Assembly (NCBI GenBank): GCA_936920625.1
Contig: CAKZHC010000037.1
Location: 29,152-93,151 of the forward strand
DNA from: an uncultured Enterobacteriaceae bacterium
GTDB taxonomy: Bacteria > Pseudomonadota > Gammaproteobacteria > Enterobacterales > Enterobacteriaceae
Direction of reading: 5' to 3'
Length of the DNA: 64,000 bases
In this document: positions 47,847 through 57,278 of the stretch, piece by piece
Layout of the letters: the number at the start of each line of letters is the position of its first letter
Position numbering within the stretch: the stretch's first letter is position 1
Notes under the pieces: generated by a model
What the model saw: only the letters and a program-made list of their open reading frames with translations
The model's database searches: none
What the model was told of the DNA's origin: nothing
Position numbers and translations under genes: made by a program

Positions 47847-49322
47847 TTACCCGGCTACTGCAATACGTTTCATTTCTGTCATATAGCCACGCAGCTTACG
47901 GCCAACTTCTTCGATGGGATGTTGGCGGATCGCTTCGTTGACATCACGCAGTCTGGCGTTATCGACTGCTGTTTCTGCAACCGCTCTGCCCAGATCACCT
48001 GCCTGAAGTGTGCTCATAAATTCCGCCAATAATGGAACAACTGCAAAGGAGAACAGATAATTACCATATTCGGCGGTATCAGAAATAACAACATTCATTT
48101 CATACAACCGCTTACGGGCAATGGTATTTGCAATCAGTGGCAATTCGTGAAGTGACTCGTAATATGCCGATTCTGCAACAATTCCTGAGTCAACCATCGT
48201 CTCAAACGCCAGCTCCACCCCTGCTTTTACCATTGCTACCATGAGCACTCCCTTGTCATAATACTCTTGCTCAGTGATTTTACCTGAGAACTGCGGAGCA
48301 GTTTCAAATGCCGTTTTTCCAGTCTCTTCACGCCGGGTGAGTAATTTTTTATCGTCACTGGCCCAGTCCTGCATCATGCCCGAGGAAAACGCACCTGAGA
48401 TAATGTTATCCATGTGTTTGTGAAACAGCGGCGTCATAATGGTTTTTAGCTGCTCTGAAAGTGCATGAGCACGCAGCTTGGCTGGATTAGAAAGACGATC
48501 CATCATCAAAGTAATGCCGCCGAATTTCAGCGATTCAGTAATGGTCTCCCATCCATACTGGATCAGTTTTGCCGCATAAGCCGGATCAGTATCCTCTGCA
48601 ACTAGTTTGTCAAAACAGAGCAAAGAACCAGCCTGCAACATGCCGCACAGGATAGTTTGTTCACCCATCAGGTCAGATTTTACCTCTGCAACAAAAGAGG
48701 ATTCCAGGACACCGGCATGATGACCGCCCGTTGCAGCGGCCCAGGCTTTTGCCAGGGCCAGGCCTTCTCCGCTGGGGTCGTTTTCCGGGTGAACCGCTAT
48801 TAATGTGGGAACACCAAAACCACGCTTATACTCCTCGCGCACTTCTGTACCCGGGCATTTTGGCGCCACCATGATCACGGTGAGATCATGGCGAATAGAC
48901 TGGCCGGCTTCCACAATGTTAAAACCGTGAGAGTAACCCAGTGCAGCGCCATCTTTCATCAGGGGTTGTAACGCGTCTACTACGGCAGAGTGCTGCTTAT
49001 CGGGTGTCAAATTAATCACCAGATCAGCCTGTGGGATAAGCTGTTCATAAGTCCCCACACTAAAACCATTTTCTGTGGCGCGGCGCCAGGAAGCACGTTT
49101 TTCGGTAATGGCCTCCTGACGAAGCGCATAAGCGATATCAAGGCCAGAATCACGCATATTCAACCCTTGGTTTAACCCTTGAGCCCCACAACCTACAATC
49201 ACCACTCGCTTACCCTTCAGATAATCGGCTCCATCTGCAAATTCATCGCGTGACATAAAGCGACATTTCCCCAGCTGAGCAAGCTGGTTACGAAAATTCA
49301 AACTGTTAAAATAGTTAGCCAT
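47847..49322 (-). CDS. ilvC: ketol-acid reductoisomerase (class II)
   Basis: IlvC converts acetolactate and acetohydroxybutyrate to the dihydroxy acids of valine and isoleucine synthesis with NADPH and Mg2+. From MANYFNSLNFRNQLAQLGKC the product is 491 residues, exactly the E. coli length, with AGGAAG upstream. The NADPH motif VGCGAQGLNQGLNMRDSG is intact, as are the duplicated C-terminal knotted domains typical of the long class II form. Its activator gene ilvY, divergently placed, is frameshifted. Confidence 0.97.
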   Translation of the reverse strand: MANYFNSLNFRNQLAQLGKCRFMSRDEFADGADYLKGKRVVIVGCGAQGLNQGLNMRDSGLDIAYALRQEAITEKRASWRRATENGFSVGTYEQLIPQADLVINLTPDKQHSAVVDALQPLMKDGAALGYSHGFNIVEAGQSIRHDLTVIMVAPKCPGTEVREEYKRGFGVPTLIAVHPENDPSGEGLALAKAWAAATGGHHAGVLESSFVAEVKSDLMGEQTILCGMLQAGSLLCFDKLVAEDTDPAYAAKLIQYGWETITESLKFGGITLMMDRLSNPAKLRAHALSEQLKTIMTPLFHKHMDNIISGAFSSGMMQDWASDDKKLLTRREETGKTAFETAPQFSGKITEQEYYDKGVLMVAMVKAGVELAFETMVDSGIVAESAYYESLHELPLIANTIARKRLYEMNVVISDTAEYGNYLFSFAVVPLLAEFMSTLQAGDLGRAVAETAVDNARLRDVNEAIRQHPIEEVGRKLRGYMTEMKRIAVAG

Positions 49323-49543
49323 GGTTACTTCCTGATAAATTTCTGAAATCACCTGCTTCAGGCATTTGCCCTGCACACCAATTTCTGAGCTATGCATAGA
49401 TTGATACGTTCGCACTGGTCGGCCAATAGTAACGTATGGTGAGGAATGTCCGGGTTATCCCAAAGCACGTCGTGTCGGAATAATTGACCCACATCATAAT
49501 ATGACAGAAACTATGTTGCCTGAATGGATATATTATCAACGTT

Positions 49544-49564
49544 ATGTTGCAATAACTGCAACGT
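49544..49564. promoter_or_regulatory. probable IlvY operator between ilvC and ilvY
   Basis: TTGCA-ATAAC-TGCAA at 49547-49561, extended on both sides by ATG and CGT, is a spaced palindrome of the LysR T-N11-A type. It lies 22 bp before the ilvY start in the divergent ilvC-ilvY promoter region, where IlvY binds in E. coli. Confidence 0.55.
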
Positions 49565-49585
49565 ACCTTTGGCAGTTGGTGATAT

Positions 49586-50520
49586 ATGGAACTACGAGAC
49601 CTTAAACACTTCATTCATCTTTTCGGAAGTCTAAACTTTTACCGCACAGCGCAAGCAATGCATATTAGCCCTTCGACATTATCGCGCCAAATTCAGCGTC
49701 TTGAAAGTGAACTAGGGCAGCCTCTCTTTTTACGCGACAACCGTACCGTTACACCCACAAAAACAGGTGAACAATTTTATCAATTTGCACAACATACTCT
49801 GTTGCAGTATCAGCAAATGCGGATGTCATCGCAGAGCGGGGAGCTGCACTCTGCGGTAAATTACATCTGTTTTGTTCGGTCACGGCGGCTTACAGCCATT
49901 TACCCTCTATTCTTGATCGTTTCCGTGCCAGCTATCCTCTTGTAGAGATCAGACTTACCACAGGTGACGCCGCCGATGCGCTTGAGAAAGTAAAAAGTGG
50001 TGAAGCAGACCTAGCGATAGCTGGCCGCCCTAATCTATTCCCTGTCAGCATCAACTTCCTGCCGCTTGATATGGTCTCTTTGGTATTACTGGCACCAGAT
50101 ACACCCTGCCCGGTTAAAACACAGGCAACGTGCGTTAATCCAGACTGGTCAAAAATTCCTTTTATTTTGCCAGAGCGCGGTCCTGCGCGTCAGAGTATTG
50201 ACTTGTGGTTTCGTCATCAGCACCTTACTAATCCATTGATTTACGCAACAGTTAGTGGCCATGAGGCCATTGTTTCAATGGTCGCTTTAGGCTGTGGAAT
50301 TGCTCTGTTACCCGATATAGTGTTAGAAAATAGTCCCGAACCGATACGCAAACGCGTTGTTAAACTGGGCAATACCGCACAAGTACCCCATTTTGAACTA
50401 GGTGTCTGCGTACAAAAAAAACGTCTGAACGAGCCTGTAATTGATTCATTCTGGCAACTACTGTCAAAGAGTAATGACATAACACACGGTCGGACTGGGC
50501 CATACATCAAGTCGTTATGA
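49586..50520 (+). pseudogene. ilvY: ilvY, LysR-type activator of ilvC, one-base frameshift
   Basis: IlvY activates ilvC in response to acetolactate or acetohydroxybutyrate. The first frame gives the complete winged helix-turn-helix (MELRDLKHFIHLFGSLNFY, MHISPSTLSRQIQRLESELG) up to about residue 85, then goes out of frame and stops at 49945. The effector domain continues in another frame from about 49845 (KLHLFCSVTAAYSHLPSILD, TTGDAADALEKV, ATVSGHEAIVSMVALGCG) to TGA 50518-50520. One deleted base near the GGGG run at 49838-49841 would explain it. The restored C-terminus would also run about 15 residues past the E. coli end. Confidence 0.88.
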
Positions 50521-50892
50521 CTGGTTGTGATTGACACATAGTTACGGGCAAAATTTTGCAACGTTATTATTTAATAATAGTAAATGAAAATTCAGCATCA
50601 CAGTAATTAAATAATATTCGCCAACCTATTTGTACTCATATTTACTTATATTCATCAATCAGAGAAGATAAAATCAACACGAATAAATAAGTTACATTAT
50701 AAAATAAGATAGCTATATAATATTTATTTATGAGTCTCATCATCATATGTATAATATAAATATTTGCATTGTCTGGCAGGCATACAAATAGTGCTATACT
50801 AATAATAAAAACTATCATCCTGATAAATTTTAATGTAAATATCACTATCGATTACAATGAAAGAAGCAAATTATTTAACCTAAGAGGTTTAC
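50521..50892. other. AT-rich gap before the amidase/subtilase island
   Basis: About 370 bp of very AT-rich DNA with no supported gene; composition changes sharply from the ilv genes. A 67-codon minus-strand frame (50642-50845) is hydrophobic but has no start signals. This is a likely left boundary of inserted DNA. Confidence 0.45.
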
Positions 50893-51657
50893 ATGTATCA
50901 CATTGACTATAATAGTTATCGTTCAGTGAAAAGTTTTAATCACCGCACCCGTTTTCTGGTAATGCATTACACAGCTGAGAATTTTCAAAATTCTATAAGT
51001 TCATTAACCGGTCCATTAGTGAGCACGCATTATTTAGTTCCCGACCCTTCTGATAAAACCTACATCAACGCCGGTTTCGAAGATATGCGTATTTTTAATC
51101 TTGTTGATGAGAATGAAAGAGCATGGCATGCTGGGGTAAGTTACTGGGCTGGCCGGAGTAACCTTAACGATACAGCTATTGGTATAGAAATAGTCAATCT
51201 TGCAAAAGACGACCATGGCAGCTTTATTTTTCCTCCTTACAATCCAATACAGACAGAAGCAATCAAAGAGCTCGCGTTGAATATTATCCAGCGTTACCCG
51301 GATATTACTCCAGAAAATGTAGTAGGCCATAGCGATATAGCCCCGGGCCGTAAAAGCGATCCTGGTGCGGCTTTTCCATGGGAAGAGCTCTATAATGCCG
51401 GTGTGGGTGTCTGGTATGATGATGAAACAAAACATAAATACGTTAAAGAGTTTTTATGCCATTTACCCCCTAAAAACGAGATTATTTCGCAACTAAAACG
51501 CTATGGATATGATACATCAGGTGCTGAAAATGAGGCAGGATATTCTCAATTAATTCGTGCTCTACAACTCCATTTTCGCCCTTGTAATTATAGTGGCAAG
51601 CTTGATACTGAAACGGCGGCAATTATTTATGCCTTGGTAGAAAAATATAAATCATGA
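50893..51657 (+). CDS. N-acetylmuramoyl-L-alanine amidase, AmiD-like, without signal peptide
   Basis: This zinc amidase would cut the bond between muramic acid and the stem peptide of peptidoglycan. Residues 15-175 form an Amidase_2 domain with zinc ligands His25 (FLVMHYTAENF), His146 and Asp156 (VVGHSDIAPGRKSDPGAAFP), plus the catalytic Lys154. Residues 190-254 resemble a peptidoglycan-binding domain (LQLHFRPCNYSGKLDTETAA). It matches E. coli AmiD well, but AmiD is an outer-membrane lipoprotein with a lipobox, and this protein begins directly at the amidase domain; an in-frame TAA lies just upstream of the ATG. GAGG precedes the start. DNA is visibly AT-rich. It may be cytosolic, a recycling enzyme, or exported by another route. 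Confidence 0.85.
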   Translation: MYHIDYNSYRSVKSFNHRTRFLVMHYTAENFQNSISSLTGPLVSTHYLVPDPSDKTYINAGFEDMRIFNLVDENERAWHAGVSYWAGRSNLNDTAIGIEIVNLAKDDHGSFIFPPYNPIQTEAIKELALNIIQRYPDITPENVVGHSDIAPGRKSDPGAAFPWEELYNAGVGVWYDDETKHKYVKEFLCHLPPKNEIISQLKRYGYDTSGAENEAGYSQLIRALQLHFRPCNYSGKLDTETAAIIYALVEKYKS

Positions 51658-51795
51658 TTTCAGAGAAGTTGAGCTATATCCTCTGATCACTAACATATCT
51701 ATTTTTATTTAACCACTGATATCTTTTCTTCGATTTATAACTCATTTCCTACAATTGAAGAGAAGATATCCATTATTAATACGGAGCATTAATAT

Positions 51796-53424
51796 ATGAA
51801 AAGAGTTAATCTGACGGATAAACCATATGGAGAAAAATTCATTGATCTTACTAAATCAAATGATATGTTAGTTATGAGATTAAAGCCTGATTTCAGGAAT
51901 TTCACGGCCATTAAGAAAGAGAACTTTTTTACACAATCTGGAGTGCAAGTTGTATATGATTTTGGGTCAACAGGCTCCTTTATTGTCAAAGTTACTGATG
52001 GATTGAATACCAATCAGGTAAAAAATAACATAAGGAATGATCCTCGTATAGATCTTGCTGGGAATGCCTATTTGCTCGATGGGCAACCTGTTATTTACAC
52101 TGGTAATATCATCATCATATTTCGTAAGAGTGAGTCACAGGATGATTGTATCAAACTGCTCGCAGACAATTCTTTAACCATTAAACAAAATATTCCCGAA
52201 CTTGGAAATATCTGGCTGGTGAATCATAATAAAATAACTGGAGATAAAATATTTAGTATATGTGATGACTTATTAAAAATAGATGAAATAGAAGTATGCT
52301 ATCCAGAGATTATGCACTACATGACCTCACAAACTATTCATCATAATCAGTGGCATCTGATGCCAACGAGAGTCGACTATACCGCCTATATTGATGCCAG
52401 TGCCAATGTGGCGAAAGCCCATAAAATAACAAAAGGAGCCGGCGTTGTTGTTGCCATTATCGACTCAGGTATTGATATAACGCATCCAGAGTTTTCTGTT
52501 AAAGATAAAGTAGTTTTTCCAGTTAATTTCAACCTAAAATCATATAATTATGATCCATTGCCGCTCACACCTGATGAGAGTCACGGTACAGCATGCGCAG
52601 GTGTCGCAGTAGCATCTGGCCACTATGGCGCATCAGGCGTAGCTCCAGAAGCGAAACTAATGCCTATACGTTGGGCCAATCTTGCGGGTGGAGATTTCAC
52701 TGAGTCAAAGACATTCATATGGGCAGCCGTGAATGGTGCTGATATCATTTCATGTAGCTGGGGAATGGAAGGCGGGAATCCACTGGACCCACTTGACCCC
52801 CGTCACTCGATCGAAATACCCATTTATCCGCTGACAAAGCGAGCTATAGATTATGCTGTCACTTATGGCCGCGATGGTAAAGGTTGCGCTATTTTCTTTG
52901 CTGCCGGAAACGGAAATCAAAGTGTAGATATAGATGGCCACACTAATTATCCCAATGTTCTGGCAGTAGCTGCCTCTAATGATAAAGGCCAACGTAGTTA
53001 TTACAGTAACTATGGAAAAGCCATTTTTTGCGCCTTCCCCAGTGATGACATTCTTAGGAACAGAACGCAGGGTATCTGGACTACAGATATTAGCGGTAAA
53101 TGGGGGTATAACCAAAAATCTGTTGATAATGGTGATGAATATGGTAACTACACTAACTCTTTTGGCGGAACATCCAGCGCCTGTCCGGGTGCCGCTGGTG
53201 TTGCTGCTTTAGTTCTTTCAGTAAATCCTGAACTTACTTTACCGGAACTAAAGGAGATACTCAGGCAGTCTTGCGATAAAATCGATCCAGAGCACGGGCA
53301 ATACGACAAAAATGGACATAGCATATATTATGGTTATGGCAGGTTAAATGCCGAAAAAGCAGTCCTTCTGGCACACGCCACAAAAAAGAGAACAAGTCAG
53401 GGCATTAATAAATCTTTGGCATAA
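51796..53424 (+). CDS. S8-family serine peptidase (subtilase) without signal peptide
   Basis: A 542-residue subtilisin-like protease. Residues 1-200 are a domain I do not recognise, possibly a prodomain. The catalytic domain follows: Asp223 in VVAIIDSGIDITHPEF, His263 in DESHGTACAGVAVASG, the oxyanion Asn372 in FFAAGNGNQS, and the nucleophile Ser460 in FGGTSSACPGAAGVAAL. All four catalytic residues are intact. No signal peptide or membrane helix is visible (start MKRVNLTDKPYGEKF). GGAG precedes the ATG. It follows the amidase by 138 bp in the same direction, and both are AT-rich and lie between ilvY and ilvA, which are adjacent in E. coli. The pair was probably acquired together; the substrate is unknown. 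Confidence 0.88.
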   Translation: MKRVNLTDKPYGEKFIDLTKSNDMLVMRLKPDFRNFTAIKKENFFTQSGVQVVYDFGSTGSFIVKVTDGLNTNQVKNNIRNDPRIDLAGNAYLLDGQPVIYTGNIIIIFRKSESQDDCIKLLADNSLTIKQNIPELGNIWLVNHNKITGDKIFSICDDLLKIDEIEVCYPEIMHYMTSQTIHHNQWHLMPTRVDYTAYIDASANVAKAHKITKGAGVVVAIIDSGIDITHPEFSVKDKVVFPVNFNLKSYNYDPLPLTPDESHGTACAGVAVASGHYGASGVAPEAKLMPIRWANLAGGDFTESKTFIWAAVNGADIISCSWGMEGGNPLDPLDPRHSIEIPIYPLTKRAIDYAVTYGRDGKGCAIFFAAGNGNQSVDIDGHTNYPNVLAVAASNDKGQRSYYSNYGKAIFCAFPSDDILRNRTQGIWTTDISGKWGYNQKSVDNGDEYGNYTNSFGGTSSACPGAAGVAALVLSVNPELTLPELKEILRQSCDKIDPEHGQYDKNGHSIYYGYGRLNAEKAVLLAHATKKRTSQGINKSLA

Positions 53425-53802
53425 TCAACTCACGATTAATCCCTGCACATATTTATAACGTGCAGAGTTGTTTTCGATTATCCTGAGCAAGGTAAAGGAA
53501 AACTGCTTACACGAAAAAACCAGATAAAGATGATCGCACTATTGTTAGGTTAAACATAATTTGCATTGACCTGATATTGCCTCACTTTAATGATTTGCCA
53601 TTTTGCTGCTCAAAAAGCAAAAACCATTTCTCATGAAAATGCCAATCTCTTCCGGCAACATTGGCATAGATCGATAAGCATTGTTGCCAGCTACAGACAC
53701 CTGCTATTGCTTGTAAGTCATAATGTGGATGTAGCGAATAAATCGGAATAAACATCAATACTTGCTCGTCAATCTGGCTGCACCTGTAGCCAGATTAGCG
53801 CG
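53425..53802. other. gap between the subtilase and ilvA, with two hairpins
   Basis: About 380 bp with no gene. CTGCAC/GTGCAG at 53443-53465 followed by TTGTTTTC is a weak terminator for the subtilase. AATCTGGCT (53771-53779) pairs exactly with AGCCAGATT (53788-53796) just beyond the ilvA stop and probably ends the ilv operon transcript, although no T-run follows. Confidence 0.5.
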
Positions 53803-55350
53803 TTAATGCCCTGAAAGAAAAAAATTGAACGCCGGGTTGTTAGTTTCATCCTGAAATTTGTAGCCCAGATATTTAAGATACTCAGCGAAACGCGGTTCGT
53901 TTTCCTCCAGTTCGAATGCTGTCAACACCCGCCCGTAATCACCTCCGTGGCTACGGTAGTGAAATAGTGTGATGTTCCAGTGTGTTCCCAATGTTTCAAG
54001 AAATTTGAGCAGCGCGCCAGGTGCTTCGGGAAATTCAAAGCTATAAAGGCGTTCATGCAATGGTTTCGCAGGCCGGCCACCCACCATATAGCGCACATGC
54101 AGTTTAGCAATCTCGTCATCTGAGAGATCAACCACTTGGTAGCCATTCTTTTGTAACGTACTGATGATCTCTTCCCGTTCTGTCATCCCACGAGTCAGAC
54201 GCACGCCGACAAATATGTTGGCACTCTTTGCATCCCCATTACGATAATTGAATTCAGTAACAATGCGCCCACCCAGCTGCTGGCAGAAGGATAAAAAACT
54301 ACCTTGTTTCTCCGGGATGGTGACCGCCAGCAGGGCCTCACGCTGTTCGCCCAATTCACAACGTTCAGAGACATAACGCAGGCCATGAAAATTAACGTTA
54401 GCGCCAGAGAGTATATGGGCAAGACGCTCACCCTGAATATTATTGCTGTGAAGGTACTTTTTCATTCCCGCCAGTGCCAGCGCACCAGCAGGCTCGGCCA
54501 CAGCCCGGACATCTTCAAAAAGATCTTTCATCGCAGCACAAATAGCATCACCGTCCACCATGACAATATCATCCACGTATGCCCGGCAAAGACGAAATGT
54601 TTCATCACCAATCCGTTTCACTGCCACGCCTTCAGCAAATAATCCTACATGCGGCAAGTCAACCGGTGCCCCTGCCTTCAATGCCATCTGCAAACAGGCA
54701 GCATCTTCAGCTTCTACCGCAATAACTTTAATTTGCGGCATCAACTGTTTGATCAATACGGCCACGCCTGCCACTAATCCACCGCCGCCGACGGGTACAA
54801 AAATGCGGTCAAGATGTGCATCCTGCTGTAAAAGCTCCATTGCCAGTGTGCCCTGGCCGGCAATGATAGCCGGGTGGTCAAACGGTGGAACGAAAGTGTA
54901 TTTATGGCGCTCAGCTAACTCACAGGCTTTGGCTTTCGCCTCATCAAAGTTAGCACCATACAAATAGACTTCGCCCCCAAAGGCACGAACTGCATCCACT
55001 TTTATTTCAGCTGTAGCCAGCGGCATCACAATCAGCGAATTTATTCCCAGCCGGGTTGCTGAGAGCGCAACACCCTGCGCATGATTTCCTGCCGATGCCG
55101 TTATAACGCCTCGTGCTTTTTGTTCCTGGGTCAGACCAGCAATCATTGCATAGGCACCACGCAGTTTGAAACTGTGCACCGACTGACGATCTTCGCGTTT
55201 TACCAGTATGGTGTTGCCAAGCCGCGAAGAGAGTTTTTCCATCTTTTGCAGCGGCGTGACTTGCGCCACTTCGTAGACAGGAGCTCGAAGTATAGCCCGC
55301 AAATATTCCGCGCCGCAGGGTTGTGCGGATAGCGGTGGAGATTCAGCCAT
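53803..55350 (-). CDS. ilvA: threonine ammonia-lyase, biosynthetic
   Basis: IlvA deaminates threonine to 2-oxobutanoate, the committed step of isoleucine synthesis, and is inhibited by isoleucine. The product has 515 residues against 514. The PLP-binding Lys62 lies in HSFKLRGAYAM, and the PLP-phosphate loop is VGGGGLVAGVA. Two C-terminal ACT-like regulatory domains cover about residues 330-510. It starts 6 bp after ilvD and is the last gene of the ilvLGMEDA operon. The frame is intact. Confidence 0.97.
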   Translation of the reverse strand: MAESPPLSAQPCGAEYLRAILRAPVYEVAQVTPLQKMEKLSSRLGNTILVKREDRQSVHSFKLRGAYAMIAGLTQEQKARGVITASAGNHAQGVALSATRLGINSLIVMPLATAEIKVDAVRAFGGEVYLYGANFDEAKAKACELAERHKYTFVPPFDHPAIIAGQGTLAMELLQQDAHLDRIFVPVGGGGLVAGVAVLIKQLMPQIKVIAVEAEDAACLQMALKAGAPVDLPHVGLFAEGVAVKRIGDETFRLCRAYVDDIVMVDGDAICAAMKDLFEDVRAVAEPAGALALAGMKKYLHSNNIQGERLAHILSGANVNFHGLRYVSERCELGEQREALLAVTIPEKQGSFLSFCQQLGGRIVTEFNYRNGDAKSANIFVGVRLTRGMTEREEIISTLQKNGYQVVDLSDDEIAKLHVRYMVGGRPAKPLHERLYSFEFPEAPGALLKFLETLGTHWNITLFHYRSHGGDYGRVLTAFELEENEPRFAEYLKYLGYKFQDETNNPAFNFFLSGH

Positions 55351-55356
55351 GACTGT

Positions 55357-57204
55357 TCAGCCTCCCAGCTTGCTTTTATCACGCACAGCCCCTTTATCGG
55401 CACTGGTTGCTAACGACGCATACGCGCGCAGGGCAAAAGAAACTTTACGCTCCCTTTCAGGCGTGTATGCCTTATCACCACGTCCCTGCTCTGTTTTACG
55501 TCGTGCTTGCAACTCATCGTCCGATATATTCAGTACAATACTGCGATTTGGAATATCGATGTCGATTAGATCGCCATTTTTGATCAGCGCGATGGTACCG
55601 CCGCTGGCGGCTTCCGGGGAAATGTGCCCGATTGACAGGCCTGAGGTTCCACCGGAAAAACGGCCATCGGTAATCAAGGCACAACGCTTACCAAGGCCCA
55701 TCGATTTCAAATAGGTCGTAGGATAGAGCATTTCCTGCATACCAGGGCCCCCTTTAGGGCCTTCATAACGAATAACTACAACGTCACCATCAATTACATG
55801 ACCCCCTAAAATCCCTTCAGAGGCAGCTTCCTGACTCTCGTAAACTTTTGCCGGACCGCAGAATTTTAAGATTGATTCATCAACGCCAGCCGTTTTGACA
55901 ATGCAGCCATCTTCAGCAAGGTTACCGTATAGCACTGCCAGACCACCATCTTGCGAGTAGGCAAACTCGCGCGAGCGAATGCAGCCCTCTTGACGATCTT
56001 CATCCAGCGTATCCCAGCGGCACGCCTGTGAGAATGCCTGTGTAGTACGGATTCCTGCGGGGCCAGCCCGATACATCTCTTTCACCGCTTCATCTTTGGT
56101 GAGTATGATGTCGTAATTATCCAGCGTCTCACGCAATGTAGTGCCCAATACACTGGTAACCGAGGTATTTATCAGCCCTGCACGATCCAGCTCCCCTAAG
56201 ATAGCAATAACGCCGCCAGCACGGTGGACATCTTCCACATGGTACTTCTGCGTGCCCGGAGCCACCTTGCACAAATGTGGAATTTTACGGGATAACCGAT
56301 CAATATCCGAGATAGTAAAGTCTGCCTCTCCTTCCTGAGCAGCAGCCAGCAGGTGTAATACGGTATTGGTTGATCCTCCCATGGCGATATCCAGTGCCAT
56401 CGCGTTTTCAAATGCAGTTTTGCTGGCAATGTTGCGGGGCAAGACGCTGCAATCGTCTTGTTCATAGTAGCGTCTGGCCAGACTGACAATACGCTGGCCT
56501 GCATTGATAAATAATTGTTTACGATCTGCATGTGTCGCCAGCAAAGAGCCGTTGCCGGGTAGGGCCAGACCCAGCGCTTCAGTTAAACAATTCATGGAAT
56601 TTGCAGTGAACATGCCGGAACAGGAACCGCAGGTAGGGCAAGCGGAACGTTCAATCTGGTCACTATCAGCATCGCTAACGTTTGGGTTAGCGCCCTGCAT
56701 CATGGCATCTATCAGATCAAGTTTGATAAGCTGGTCAGATAGTTTGGTTTTACCCGCTTCCATTGCTCCGCCAGAGACAAAAATAACCGGTATATTTATC
56801 CGCAGAGCTGCCATAAGCATCCCTGGAGTAATTTTGTCGCAGTTAGAAATACACACCATCGCGTCTGCACAATGTGCATTCACCATATATTCTACTGAAT
56901 CTGCTATTAATTCGCGTGAAGGGAGCGAATAGAGCATGCCGGAATGCCCCATCGCGATGCCATCATCGATGGCTATGGTGTTAAATTCTTTGGCAACTCC
57001 ACCTGCTGCTTCTATTTGTTCAGCCACCAGTTTTCCCAAATCGCGCAGATGCACATGGCCTGGCACAAACTGAGTGAAAGAATTAACAACGGCAATGATG
57101 GGTTTACCAAAATCAGCATCGGTCATTCCTGTTGCGCGCCACAGCGCGCGAGCACCCGCCATATTACGTCCATGGGTGGTAGTGGCAGAACGGTACTTAG
57201 ACAT
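55357..57204 (-). CDS. ilvD: dihydroxy-acid dehydratase
   Basis: IlvD dehydrates the dihydroxy acids to the keto acids of valine and isoleucine using an iron-sulfur cluster and Mg2+. It has 615 residues against 616. Cluster cysteines are visible in CISNCDKITPGML and SACPTCGSCSGMFTANSMNC, and the C-terminal DGRFSGGTSGLSIGHISPE is intact. It lies about 75 bp after ilvE and 6 bp before ilvA. No lesion is seen. Confidence 0.97.
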   Translation of the reverse strand: MSKYRSATTTHGRNMAGARALWRATGMTDADFGKPIIAVVNSFTQFVPGHVHLRDLGKLVAEQIEAAGGVAKEFNTIAIDDGIAMGHSGMLYSLPSRELIADSVEYMVNAHCADAMVCISNCDKITPGMLMAALRINIPVIFVSGGAMEAGKTKLSDQLIKLDLIDAMMQGANPNVSDADSDQIERSACPTCGSCSGMFTANSMNCLTEALGLALPGNGSLLATHADRKQLFINAGQRIVSLARRYYEQDDCSVLPRNIASKTAFENAMALDIAMGGSTNTVLHLLAAAQEGEADFTISDIDRLSRKIPHLCKVAPGTQKYHVEDVHRAGGVIAILGELDRAGLINTSVTSVLGTTLRETLDNYDIILTKDEAVKEMYRAGPAGIRTTQAFSQACRWDTLDEDRQEGCIRSREFAYSQDGGLAVLYGNLAEDGCIVKTAGVDESILKFCGPAKVYESQEAASEGILGGHVIDGDVVVIRYEGPKGGPGMQEMLYPTTYLKSMGLGKRCALITDGRFSGGTSGLSIGHISPEAASGGTIALIKNGDLIDIDIPNRSIVLNISDDELQARRKTEQGRGDKAYTPERERKVSFALRAYASLATSADKGAVRDKSKLGG

Positions 57205-57278
57205 ATTTTATTTACTCCAGTTTAAATAGGGTCAAACTTATCCGTCATTACACTACCGTCGACCCTTGTTTAGTTCCG

